Source of the DNA: Nageia nagi
Lineage: Eukaryota; Pinophyta
Assembly: GCA_050084985.1 (NCBI GenBank)
Contig: JBITNC010000001.1
Location: 115,816,001 to 115,880,000, forward strand
Direction of reading: 5' to 3'
DNA length: 64,000 nt
In this document: in pieces, positions 22,727-34,580 of the stretch
Numbering within the stretch: the first letter of the stretch is position 1
How the letters are laid out: each line of letters starts with the position of its first letter
Program-made: the position numbers and the translations under genes
Notes under the pieces: model-generated
Seen by the model: only the letters and a program-made list of their open reading frames with translations
What the model was told of the DNA's origin: nothing
The model's database searches: none

Positions 22727-23976
22727 ACGGTCCCACTTAGGTGCAACTTTACACACACATTTAATCATATTTTAGTCATATTTTATCTTATTATTAAAGA
22801 TTTCTTAGGTTGTATTCTTATGTTTTATGTTAGGTACATCAGGATGAATTCAGCCAATATTTAAAGGGTCAAATGATGTTATCACACCTAATATAAATGT
22901 AAGTATCTCTAACATAGGGAAAGTATGTTAAGATTACATCTTGATAGTGGGTACCCTACACTTGGGTGTTTCTAAATGATGCCTATTAAGACTAGAATCT
23001 TGTTATCACTTGAGCGAATATCTGTTATCCACTTTCATGATCATATGCTCATTTTGACTTATCATCATATTTGTTATCATCAATCCTTGTTGGCAAACCT
23101 CATTCCTCATGAACATTCATGCCCATGCTAAGATCTCAAACATTAGCACATTTGTCTTGGAATGTATAATGCATTATTGTATGATCTCTTCATGTAATTC
23201 ACTTAATACTTAGGGATATTCCTAGATACCTTAAGTATTTAGTGAATATGATAATATAACTTATCCTACACTCCATCTCATAAGCATGCCTTTTGGGTAA
23301 AATGGTAATGCATGCCAAGACATTATACAATACTTAAAAGGGTGATCTAAGGGAGGGTTTTGGCCTATAAATAGAGACCTCCCTCCTTTATATTACACAC
23401 TCAAGTAGTAGGAGTTTTTTAGGAGAATTCTTGAGAAGTTTTGAGAGAGTTCCATTATGATAAGTAATAGAAAAGATGGTTCAAGTGGATGTACTCCCAT
23501 AGTTGGGGGAACCACTATACATGCTTGAATTCTCTTTGTGTGAATGCTTTATGTGTTATTTATATTATCTTAGTGTGATTGTTCTTAGATTAAGTAATAT
23601 TACATCCAAGGTGATCTTGGGTGGAGGTTAATAAATCTTTCAATTCTTTCACCATGTTGGTATTTCTTCTACAATTGTCCTTGGGGTTCACATAGCAAGG
23701 TCACCACTCTTCAACAAGTTAATTTTTCATATCCTTGATCATGATATAGGTAAGGACACACATGTATTTATAGTTGATTCAATTTCTTTCTCTTAAATTT
23801 GTGTAGCTTGTTTCACATCTTGACATAAATGCAATTTGTTATTTCTATTACTGTAGTGTTGTATTCCCTTATTCATGTATGTCTATTTGAGTATATTAAC
23901 TTAGATAATTCATATAATAAATATTTATATGTATTTAGTTAATTTAGAGTGAAACCCTAGGTGATACAAAAATACA
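22727..23976 (+). mobile_element. Gypsy LTR (family G), left copy, carrying a nested LTR
   Basis: From tcccacttagg the sequence aligns by eye with 39,526-40,280. Shared blocks include caactttacacacacatttaatcatatttta, aatgtaagtatctctaac, acatcttgatag, cacttgggtgtttctaaat, gaatcttgttatcacttgag and, after the insert, tgtccttggggtt and ccctaggtgatac. About 30 bases of the LTR start are missing relative to the right copy. A ~499-base copia LTR is inserted at 23,153-23,651. A Tat-like gag follows, so this serves as the 5' LTR of the 22.7-40.3 kb composite. Confidence 0.88.
23153..23651 (+). mobile_element. Solo copia LTR (family C) nested in the gypsy LTR
   Basis: It begins TGTCTTGG with ataatgcattattgta and ends ctttcaattctttca. 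Inside are a tataaatagaga TATA-like box at about 23,370, agaattcttgagaag and gatggttcaagtggatgtac. It matches the LTRs at 27,683 and 34,581 (plus) and at 52,761-53,248 (minus). Because it interrupts the gypsy LTR, which is continuous in the copy at 39.5 kb, it inserted after that LTR. A clear target-site duplication was not seen. Confidence 0.85.
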
Positions 23977-24070
23977 TATTAATATATTATCATCCACCCA
24001 TTTATGGCTTTTTCTTTCTCTTAATTAAGGTTAAAGAAAAAGTTGCTTTTCAACCTAAAATTCTATCATA

Positions 24071-26845
24071 ATGTCAAACCCATTAAGGGTTTTGTTTACA
24101 CATTATATTCTAAAAATATTCTTTGTTACTAGTAATGATAATGCACATCTTAATACTATATTTGAGTCCAAGAAAACTCCAAAGAGAAGAAAAATTGGTC
24201 AACATAATGTGGTTCAAAGATGAAATGAAAGAATTCACACAAAACAACCATCTACCAATGTATAGGGACATATAACTAAAGAAGCTACCAATAGCACTTC
24301 ATATCAGGAGAGTTTTGTAGATAGTTTTGATAGTTTAGCTAAGACTATAAATCATAGGATTAATTCAAATAATACTAGATATCAAACTCCTCTAAATCAA
24401 CAACCTCCTATTACAACTGAAGAAGAGATCATTTTTTGATTGGGTTATGATGAGATATTCAATAAGGTTATGAGTTCTAAGGATAATGAGCATAGGTTTA
24501 TCAAGCATTTTAGTGGATTGCTAGTGGAAGAAAAGGCTTATACCATTTATGTACTTGAAGATAAAGAAGTAGCAAAGAATGTAAGTTATGGCATTGTAAC
24601 AAGTATAAGGAGAACATACCTCCTGATGACATGACTCTCACACCTTGCAATATAAATTTGGGATTCTTCATAAATAGGTTTGCACCTCTACCAAATATCT
24701 ACCCGTTTATCCTTTTATATGCTAGCATGGATTCCCACATTAGCACAAGTGTTAATCTTAGTGTGAATGTTGATCCTTATGTAGAAATTGCAATTCCTAC
24801 TCCTCTAGAAGTCTCTATGATGGATGCAGATCAAAAAAATCAATGAGAGATTATCGATCTAATTAATAATGTTAGTGAGAAACTTACTTAACCTACTACA
24901 TTGAATAATTTTCTTCATCATGAAGCTGAAATTGATAATCCAATCCTATTTGATAATGATGATGATCCATTCACATAAGTTGAATAGAACAAATAGGATG
25001 GATAGGTTCCAAAATTTTATGAAGATATAGATATTTTCTTGAAGATGAATGTGAGCAATAAGATCCTACCAAGTATGAAGAGATAAATAAAATTCTTAAA
25101 GAATTTCATACACCATATCCAAATTGGTCATAGGAAGATAACAAGATTAGATCAAAATTCCTTCATTCAATAGATGATCAAGCTATTTCAAACTTAAGTA
25201 TTCTTAAAAAGGTAAAGTATTACACATGGTTACTTTAAAAAATTTAAAATGAATTTAAGGCCAAAATAGGATTATTTCAATTCAAGAATAAGAAACCAGT
25301 CTATTGCACTCATACATATGAGTAAAAATATTAAGAAGAAGAATAAGAAGTAGATAAACTACTTGATCAAGCTATGCAAACCATTCCCATATGAACTCAA
25401 GAAGAAAATGATATAAAATATATAGAAATAGAGAGTGGTTTGTATCAACAACATTGCAAAATATCATTCATGATAGAAATAATAAAATAGGAGCTTCTGA
25501 AGTCTTCAAACCTAGATAGCAATTAACAACCTTTGAAGAGGGACAACATTCAAAACAACCATTAGAAAATATAAGGGAAGTTATTCAAGTAGTCATGCTA
25601 GCACCACCTAGGGAGAATACATTACCAATGATAGCTCAAGATAGAATTGATTGGTTACAATAACAAGTTAGGAAAATAGCAAATTGTCAAGTTTTAAATC
25701 CTAAATGAAATGAAGAAAACAATCCCTTATGTATAGAAATCATAAATATTGTTTTACTTTCTAGCAAAGAGTTGAAGCTCACTAAATTTTATGGTACTAT
25801 TGATCCTTATCTTCATTTATGTATTTGTTTTATGAAGTATATTTAGTCACCTTGGATGAGGACTTGTATGCAAAGTTATTTCCTTTATCTCTAAAAGGAT
25901 AAGCTACAGAATGGTTTAGCAAATTACGACATGCTAGCATTACCATTTTTTATAGTTAAAGACTATATTTTATGATCATTATCAAATATGCATTGCAAAA
26001 AAGGTTTACATTCAATGATTTGATGAAGATAGAGTAAATATAATGTCATTCTATTGAGAATTTTCTCATATTTTGTACTAAAAAGGTTAATCAGGTTTGT
26101 GAAAGTGATGACATAAAAATCATGAATTTCCATGAGGCACTTCAACCAAAGTATACAGCAAAATATTTTGACTATCGTAAACTACCTCTTGATGAGTTTC
26201 TATAGGCATTATTGGAAAAGTAAAGATCCAATATTATTTATGGAGAATGAAAACTTGAATCAAAGCAAAAAATAGACAAGTCACCTTCATAGTATCAACA
26301 CTGATACAAAAAGCAATAGTCCGAAGAAGCTCAAATAGTAGCCAAAGTAGAACAAGTGCAACAACAAAAAATAGTATTAAGTGAAGTTTAAAAAGTGGAC
26401 AAAGAAGAGAAATCATTATATACAAAATGTTATAAATTCCCTAGATAGACATTCACACCTATCCATGGTGATATTGATGATGTCACAAGGGCTTTGATCA
26501 AGAGGAAATTGTTATTGCCACCACCTAAACCTATAGCTCAACCATCCTTTGCAATAGAGGTGCCAAAGGAGTGCAAATTAGATGAGTTCTATGAATATCA
26601 TCACAAATGAGGACATGAGATAAAATATTATTTGATATTGCTTAACAAGATTCAAGACCTAATTGATCAAAAGAAGGTATCTTTCCTAAAATAAAATTCA
26701 TATGATAAGCCAAAGAAATTGAGATGTCCTTAGCATGAGAAGAATAATATCATGGGCATATTCAACAACCCATTCCCAAATTTCATCAAATCCAAGTCAT
26801 CAAACACAAGCATCAACTTTATAATTAATCTCCACTCAACATGGT
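24071..26845 (+). pseudogene. Tat-like gypsy gag remnant
   Basis: ATG at 24071 (MSNPLRVLFTHYIL) lies shortly after the LTR. The frame shifts near 24605 and near 25830, then stays in one frame to about 26845. The capsid core reads KLTKFYGTIDPYLHL (about 25773-25815), DEDLYAKLFPLSLKG, ATEWFSKLRHASI, FNDLMKIE and NFHEALQPKY. Further on come FTPIHGDIDDVTRALIKR (about 26452-26505) and a degraded zinc knuckle EFYEYHHK..GHEIKYY with KIQDLIDQKK (about 26584-26680). About 16 in-frame stops occur between 25840 and 26850. No protease or RT of this element follows; instead there is unassigned DNA and then a nested element. Confidence 0.9.
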
Positions 26846-26859
26846 GAAAAGCTACACAT

Positions 26860-27623
26860 TGTTATTCTTATTCTTGTCATTTATAGTTTTTTTTATATGT
26901 ATGTAATAGTATAGGTAATTTTATTTTGGTTTTTTGGTTAAAATCCAACTAGATACCGGCATCCACACTATAATACAATTCACCTATCTTTCATTCTAAC
27001 CACACTAGGGGCATCCATTACCCCATATCCCTTTGTAACTCCATGTAGATTCTAAGATTAGTGTGAATGGTGGTTTTTCTACCAAATATCAAGAATCCAA
27101 TTGTTCTATGATTTCATCCATATCCTTTTAGAGATAATCTCTTATGCCTTGTCATTTTTTAATATTATTTACTAAGAAAAACTCAACTATGTTCCCTTTG
27201 ATAATTTTTCACTCAAGTCCACCTACCACTTTTTCAAACCTATCATCATTCGTTAGTGTTCAAACTTTTCTAGAGGATCAAATTGATGCCAAATAGGCTA
27301 TAGCTAGAACCATTCGCTATCTATTATACCAGAACTTATCTTGGGTTTCTTTCCATTTTTCCCACAGTTGAAACTTTTTGGTTCCATGTTGCCTTTGTCA
27401 ATAATATAAACATTGATTCACCTTAAATTTTGCACTTAAAATCATTTTTGTTACTTAGGTTCATTTTTTTCTTAAGACTTACATAACCTTAAACCTAGCC
27501 AAATTTCATCTTTTGGTCACCAAAATATGAATTTATGTTCCTTCATATCACCATGATTAGTTAAATCACAAATTGATCCCCTAATTCCTTAGAAATCCAA
27601 GTGCATGTGTTGGGTTCCATTTC

Positions 27624-27625
<2 letters not shown>
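26860..27625. other. Unassigned DNA downstream of gag
   Basis: No protease or RT motif is visible, although that is what should follow gag. It belongs to the gypsy composite by position. Confidence 0.4.

Positions 27626-27627
<2 letters not shown>

Positions 27628-27682
<55 letters not shown>
27628..27682. repeat. (TA)n microsatellite, left flank of the nested element
   Basis: A TA run with one TG interruption directly abuts the 5' LTR at 27,683. A second TA run directly follows the 3' LTR. Confidence 0.95.
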
Positions 27683-28225
27683 TTTTAGAATATATAATGT
27701 ATTATTGTGTAAGTTATTCTTTAGGTGGTATCTAAGTATTAATAATCCTTTTATGTAATTCTTTATTTTATCAGTAAATGTCTAAAAGTGATAAAGTAGT
27801 TGGAATACCTTGACTTAATCCTAGCATCACACTTTTACATACTAACCCCATGTAAACCTTGAGTTGAAAAGTGAGTTAAAGTGAGGTTATCACCTATAAA
27901 TAAGAGGCATGGGCTCATTGTAAAATAAACTTAGAGAAGCATAAAAATGCTAGTCTTGTAGAATTGTAGGAATGCTCTTGTAAGATTGGTATAGGAGAAT
28001 TCTTGTAGAAGAGTTCTTGAGGATTTGTAAGAGAGTTAGAGTTATTAAGAAATACAAATTAGAGATGGTTCAAGTGGATGTACTCCTTTGAGAGGAACTA
28101 CTTTATATGTGTGTCCAATTTGTGATATCAATTATTATGTTAATACTATGAATATTGATGGTTTAGAGGGCTTTCACCTAATCTTGAGATATTAGGATTT
28201 TATTCTTTAAATTTTAAATCCTTCA
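27683..28225 (+). mobile_element. 5' LTR of the 7.44-kb element (copia family C)
   Basis: It runs from ttttagaatatataatg (the first bases mutated from TG) to aaatccttca. It contains tataaataagagg (TATA-like, about 27,893) and gatggttcaagtggatgtac. It is nearly equal in length to the 3' LTR and clearly alignable along its whole length. Confidence 0.95.
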
Positions 28226-28241
28226 TTTGGTATTAGAGCTA
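28226..28241 (+). promoter_or_regulatory. Primer-binding site (tRNA-Met type)
   Basis: tttggtattagagcta directly follows the 5' LTR and resembles the TGGTATCAGAGC primer site. The minus-strand copia element has tttggtcttagagca at the same place (rc of 60,425-60,440). Confidence 0.85.
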
Positions 28242-28990
28242 TCTTGGAGGCTCATCTTCACCATCTTTAAAGGTCCATTCCACTTTGCCCATCTACTTTA
28301 GTGAGGTACAATCATCTTGAGGTATAACTCTTCTCCTCACTCTTACATTTTGTAAGCCTTTTTGCAAATTTATTTTGCTAAAAGTTAGCTCTTTTAAACT
28401 TTTGTTATTTCTTACACAAGCTATTTTGTTTTAAATCAAGCTTTAAGCTTATATATGTGTTTAAATAGCTTCTTGATATAATAACAGCTTACAAATTAAG
28501 AAGGATATTAATGCTTCTTAACCATTTTTTTTGTACTAGCATTCTCTTTTTTATAAGAGATTTCCTTTTTGTTAAAAGGTTAGTATGCAATTTTTTAAAT
28601 AGTTATATATGTTAGTTTCTAGAATTATTTACTATATTAGTTAATTTTGTAAAGTTTTCTAAGTTGCAATTTTTTTATTTACTTTAAAATGTAACTAATT
28701 TGCACATATACAAATATGATAATTTATTTTGTGAAAAGTTACAAAAAAAAAAATTACAATTTGAACTTTTACAAAAATTGGTTATTCATGACTATCTACT
28801 ACTATTATTCTCTTATATAAAAAATATATATGATAATATGTTTTTTCAAATAAGAAGGTTTTGTAAAATATTCGTGAATTTATTTTACAATATTTTGGTA
28901 ATTTATTTTGTTATGCACATCTTCTATAGTTCATAAACAAATTTATAAATAATAAATTATTATTCTTTATTTCAGTCAAACAAAAATGTA

Positions 28991-28991
28991 A

Positions 28992-29035
<44 letters not shown>

Positions 29036-29053
29036 TATGTATGTATGTATGTA
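28991..29053. repeat. Compound microsatellite (TG)n(AG)n(TATG)n
   Basis: Three short runs in succession: about 12 TG units, about 10 GA units and four ATGT units. They lie inside the non-autonomous element. Confidence 0.95.
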
Positions 29054-29159
29054 ATACCCCTCAATAATAGCTCTAAGCTTAAGAGTTCATGGTGCCCTAT
29101 ATAAAGGGGACAAACTCTAGCAAAAATAATAATAAAAGAAAAAAAAAATAAAAAATAAA

Positions 29160-29530
29160 AAATGGGTGGTTCACAATTATAGGGCATGGCCCTCATATGG
29201 GTGACTTACAGTTGTAGAGCATAGCCCCCATGTGGGTAGGTAGCCTACCCAGTGTGGCCCCCATATAGGTGGCTTATAGCCATAAGGCATGAACCCCATG
29301 TGGGCAATGCATAGCCCATCAAGATCGACCCCTATGTGGGTAGCTCACAGGCCATTGGGCATTACCCTAGGTAGATGCAACCCCCATATAGGAGGTGTGC
29401 AACCTCCCTAAGGGTGCAACCCTAGGTAGACATAGCCCCCATATGGGTGGCACATTGCCTCCCTAAGAGTGTAACCCTAAGTAGATGCAACCCCCATATG
29501 GGTGGTGTACAACCTCCCTATAACCATCAA
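29160..29530. repeat. Less AT-rich minisatellite array in the non-autonomous element
   Basis: Imperfect units of roughly 55-65 bases carry gcatagcccccatgtgggt, gatgcaacccccatatgggt and aacctccctaagggtg variants. The array is much richer in G+C than anything around it. The central cccccatatggg core is nearly palindromic. No coding frame is supported across it. Confidence 0.85.
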
Positions 29531-30420
29531 ACTAGAGGAACATGCCCTTCTTTATATAAAATAAATAAAACCACTAGAACACCACCACATTAGATTCCCT
29601 CCTCTTATGTGTTTGCACCTTTAGCCATTATTTTGTTACAACTTGCACTACAATATTTTGTTTTTCCTTCTCCTCTTCTGTACATATTAGGGTTGTTTGC
29701 TTTTAAAAGGATATTTGAGGTTATCTAAACCAAGTTTTATATTGGGTTGGATTGCGATTTGTAGTTGGGCACATTTAATTTTTTTTAATTTCTATTACCA
29801 CATTTTACCTACTTTGTTTACTTTTTAGATGTACCTATTAATTTAATTTTTTTAGTCCATATTTTCTCCACTTGATTAATGCACTTGGTGAAATAGTGCA
29901 ATTTTTTTAATTTTTCTAAAGAGTGGTTGGATGGTAGATAAATAGTAAATATTTTCTTTACTTCTTCTTAATTTGGTCAAAAGTATACCTTATTTATTCA
30001 CTACTTTTTATTATTCCTTGCAAATTCAATAATATCTTAGCAATAGAATTTATTAATACATGAGTGTTTATAATTTTTTGGAGTAGTTATTTTTTTAAAT
30101 AAAAATGAGGGGGAAAGAGAAAAAATATTTACGTATGGCTAAATATTGCTTGGATGTTATTATTTTAAAAAATGAAAGAGGAATATTTATGAATAAAAAA
30201 AATTTGGATAAATATTAGGGAAATTGTTCCTGCATTATTTTTTAATTTGAGGGGGAGAATAACTAATAGTTCTTTTAATGATAATTATGGATGTTATTAT
30301 CAATATATATTTGTGGGTGTTATTATTTCAAACATAACAAAAACAAAATTCACATTATTTTTTTTAACCCACAAGCATGATGAGTTTTTTTTTCCTTAAA
30401 GAGGGAGATATTTATTGATC

Positions 30421-30650
30421 TTTTCAAGGAAAGGTAAAGAGTTAAAGTAATAATTATTTTTTGTGAAAAATATTGAGTGAAATTTATTGCACATATTTAT
30501 TAATTTTTCAACAAGGAAAGGTAAAGCAATAATTCTTTTTGTAAATAATATTAAGTAAAATTTATTGCACATATTTAATTTCTCAATAAGGAGAGGTAAA
30601 GTAATAATTTTTTTATGAGCAATATGGAGTAAAATCAATTACACATATTG
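30421..30650. repeat. Tandem repeat, three units of about 80 bases
   Basis: The phrase aaggaaaggtaaag...taataatt...ttattgcacatattta recurs three times, at about 30,426, 30,515 and 30,590, with progressive divergence. Confidence 0.85.
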
Positions 30651-31949
30651 ATAAAAATTTATTACGAGTTCTATTGCAAGTTCCACTTGATGTGGCCCAC
30701 TACCTAAGTTCCTTATAAGCCTTGAGGTTTAGCTCTTTAATAAAGTTACACTATAAGTTAAAAACAAAATATATTTATATATGTTCCCTACCTTATTTCT
30801 AGTGCATGTGGGATTTTTTGTTTCCCACATGACTATTCATTCAAACAATAAAAGCAAAATGCTTTTTCATGGGAGCCTCTTTTTTAAAGTACGAGATAGA
30901 TATTTTTTCTAAGCATTTATTTTTTTTAAGAAAAAGAATTTTTTTCATTATTTTAAAACATCTATAGTTATAGATAAAATAAATATTATGACTACAAAGG
31001 CATAAGTTGTATTTTAAAGGATGTTACTAATTTTTTTTAGCAATTATATGAGTATTAAGTATTATTTTTACCTTAATCCTTTAAATAAATTATGTTGAAA
31101 ACACCAAATTTAATTATTCTAAGCCTTAACTTATGCATTTTAATATCACACTTTGGTAAAGTGATATTTGGTTTTATTAGTTTTATACTTGGTAAAAGTA
31201 TAATTATGTTTTCAAGAGTAAAACTTAATATGTTCCACCTTGTTACTTCCATCTTAAGAAGTTTATATCCTTGTTTAAGGTTAATACCATATTGTTGAGA
31301 AGTTCATTATTTTGTTACTATGACTATATGCATGTTGATAGATATTTTTTATGTAAGAAACAATATTACCTTTCATGCAATAGTATTGTTGATAATGGAT
31401 ATTTTTTTATCCTTATCAATATGTTTATTTATGGATGTCTATTTCACTTTTAATGAATTGATAGACTTGTGATTTGTAAATGTATAGTCAAGTTGGTATT
31501 ATGTGGTATAAGGGTTGATTATTGGTATAGTCAAAATAATCTTTTATGTCCTATGGCATATAGTTTATAATTCCTAACTTAATGGTGTTATTAGTTTATA
31601 ACTTGGTATAAGTAATATATCATGCCCTGATAGTATTATTTTTTTTAGAAAAATATCAAGACTACATAACCTTATCTATATGGAAAATATTCATTGAATG
31701 GTGAGATATTTTGTGCCACTACCATATTTGTAATTTAGTTTATGTAGACTTATGTGGTGATCTTACCACTTGCATTAATGGTGCTTAGACTTGTGTGGTT
31801 TGAATATTATTATGAAGATTTTATTTTTGTAACAAATATATGGTAGCCTTACCACTACTTCAATTGAGTTTACTATTCCACATCTACTTGCTTCATTCAA
31901 ATGATTATAAATAGAGATCATCATTCGAATGTAAAGACATGACTTAGCC

Positions 31950-32480
31950 ATGGCAAGTAGGTATTCAATACATCTTGGTTATGAAGAGTATCCATTATAT
32001 TTTAGTTATGAAGAGGATTATGTTATGGCTAATCTTCCATTTGATGTTCCACCCAATGGTCCTCCTAATCCTCCAATTCATGCTCCTCCTAATCCTCTGA
32101 TCCATGCTCTCCCTAATCCTTCAATTCTTAGTTAGCTTAATACTTCATGCTATCTTTGAACTAATGCTCTAATTCATGTTCCTCCACCTAACACTAGGGA
32201 AGGATCCTCATCTTGGGTTATGGTCAATCCCTCTCCATTGGAACATGAAATCTAATCTTTACACCAATAGTTATATGCTACCAGTCACAAATATGATATG
32301 TTTAAAAGGAAGCAAGAAGTGTGTGAGCAAGCTTTTGATTTTCTCATGGAAGAGTGAAATAACCTACAAACTAAGAATAGCATGTTGGTTGAGCATTATT
32401 ATATGCTTCATGAGAAATTAAAATCTCTTAAGCTCAATCCAACTCCTCTTAAAAATCCTTAATTCATTTGCAGAATATAA
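31950..32480 (+). pseudogene. Unrecognised element-borne reading frame, proline-rich then coiled coil
   Basis: A single frame of about 176 codons starts at ATG 31950 in a favourable plant context (gccATGGC). It opens with MASRYSIHLGYEEYP and an acidic/aromatic stretch. Three repeats of the type PPNPxIHAP follow (about 32,042-32,125), then a segment with REGSSSWVMVNPSPLEHE (about 32,200-32,250). A charged helical stretch ends it: KYDMFKRKQEVCEQAFDFL, then LVEHYYMLHEKLKSL. It is interrupted by six or seven stops but no frameshift. I do not recognise the family. It could be a diverged gag or a captured host fragment. Confidence 0.5.
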
Positions 32481-32484
32481 TGTT

Positions 32485-32646
32485 AAGTATTATCTACTAG
32501 TTTCTATCAGTAAAAGAATATTTTAAGCAACATATATTTGGTTTCTTTCTACTATATAAGTACTATCTCTACTAGTTTCTATCTATTACAAGCATAAGAG
32601 TGTTTTAAGTAGCATATATTTAGTTGCTTTCTACTATATAAATAAA
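32485..32646. repeat. Tandem duplication of about 80 bases
   Basis: atctactagtttctatcag...catatatttggtttctttctactatata and atctctactagtttctatctatt...catatatttagttgctttctactatata are consecutive copies. Confidence 0.9.
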
Positions 32647-33164
32647 GTATTCATAACAAAATCATGCTTATTCAATGTTGTTTGAATCTTTTTTTCTCTC
32701 TTACAATTTGATGTGCAAGGAAGTATATTATGGTTATAATAGTAGGTATAATAGATCTTTATAATACTTTGTTATAAATGCTTCATACTACTATGATAAG
32801 AATTCTAAACCTCAATCTTATTCATGAAGTTAACTTTACGAAAAAAAACATATCTATATATATATATAAGTTTTTGTTCATCTTCATTAACATTTAAATA
32901 AATACCTTAGATTGATTGATACTAATCTTATGGATTAAGCAATAAATGACTAAGTTTTATACATTCTTATAGAGACTTAAAAAATGATGCAAATTATAAA
33001 TATATAGAAACCTTATGTAATTATAACTTGATGTATTATTTTGCCATTTTATGAAGCTACATTGCTTCTATGTTTAGAAATTTTATCCATAGTTTTGAAT
33101 GTTTGAAAAGATACGATGGAAAATTTTATTTCTCTTTATATTCTTTGCTAAAGAGTTCTCATAA

Positions 33165-33606
33165 ATGGAGTGGTTAAAAAGGTTCAATCTTCTCCATGAT
33201 TTCCAATTATTCGAGTGGTGTAAAAGGTTCAACCTTCTCTGTAATTGCCGTGTCTTGAAGTAGTTAAAAAGGTTTAACCTCCTTCATAATTTTTGAATGT
33301 TGGAGTAATTAAAAATGTTCACCCTTCTCTATAATTATTGAATGTTGGATTAGTTAAAAAGGTTCGATCTTCTTTGTAATTGTTACATATTTGAGTGGTT
33401 AAAAAGGTTCAACTTTCTCCATGATTCTTAACTATTAAAGTGGTTCAAAAGGTTTGACCTTCTCAAGAATTGGTAAATGTTGGAGTGGTTCAAAAGGTTT
33501 GACCTTATCTAAAATTGTAAATTTTAGAGTGGTTCAAAAGGTTCATCCTTCTTCGATATTGTAAATGTTGAATTGGTTCAAAAGGTTTTCCCTTCTCCAC
33601 ATTTCA
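33165..33606. repeat. Minisatellite array of about nine units
   Basis: Units of about 50-55 bases carry the core gagtggttaaaaaggttcaa or tggttcaaaaggtttgacc, then ttctcc and an attg/taaatgtt spacer. The first five units favour gttaaaaaggtt and the last four favour gttcaaaaggtt, which shows local homogenisation. No coding reading is supported. Confidence 0.9.
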
Positions 33607-33959
33607 ATCTTTCACTTTTGATAGAAAATTGAATCCATGTTATTAGATTAATGCTACCATTCTTCCATGATAGACATCTTAACTAGTAGCATGGTTAAGA
33701 TGGTATTTCTTATGATTAATGACTTAGGCATCTTGACTAGTAGGCATAGTCAAGTTGGTATTTTCATTATCCAAGTTATAGTATTTTTGTTGAAAACCTT
33801 ATCCGTCCAATTCAACATGGATAAAACTATATGCATCTTAAGATAGAATTTGGTGCTTGCAAACTATATATCTTAATTAATGGAAATAAGAGTGATGAAC
33901 TCATGAAGAAACAAAACTTTAGTCCTAATCCATAAGTTGTCAAATATGGTTATCCTTAA

Positions 33960-34580
33960 CACTTATGCTATTATTTCATTACATTAATAAAAGCATACTC
34001 TATAATATATTGTTGGCTTTCTCTTTCTACTAAATTTTCCCTCAAGGGGGATAATTCTTACTATATATGATGACAACTTCATATGAAAGCATATATGAAC
34101 CTATATAATTGCTTAGGATGGTAAAGTTGACCTTAAAAGAGAATAGAGTATGAATGAGTACTTATTCTTCATCTTTAAAATACCTTTTTATATTATTGAT
34201 GAAATTGGATCATGTTTTATATGACTATATACTTATTTCTAGATATTATTTATCTTGACTTATAGTGCATCTAACTGATCTTGTTATGAGATTCTAGTAG
34301 CTTGCAAGTTTCTTCTAAATATTGCAGCTTACTTATGTCAGATATGGAAGCTCATGAAGGCTCATCATTCAACATGTTGTTGAATGAATACTAATTGTAT
34401 ATTAAACCTTATAGTTGATGGATTTGTATTATAAACCATTTATTTAATGGTTAAGTATTTGAGCCTTATAGAACCATCTCAATTCTATGTTCTTAAGTTC
34501 TCATCTCCAATTGTATTTTCTATGGAGGAGAACTCTCTTACATCATTTTATTTTGTCTACCCTAATACTACATTAAGGAG
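33960..34580 (+). other. 3' subterminal region shared with the coding copia element
   Basis: Blocks here match the reverse complement of about 53,250-53,990: tttccctcaagggggata, tgcatctaactgatcttgtt, gcttgcaagttt and atggaggagaactctcttac, then attaaggag before the LTR. The shared order shows common descent of the two elements beyond the LTRs. Confidence 0.85.

Noticed and set aside
29160-29530. Possible CRISPR-like array
   Set aside because: Units are imperfect, contiguous and without constant repeat/unique spacer structure, in a plant genome; it is a minisatellite.
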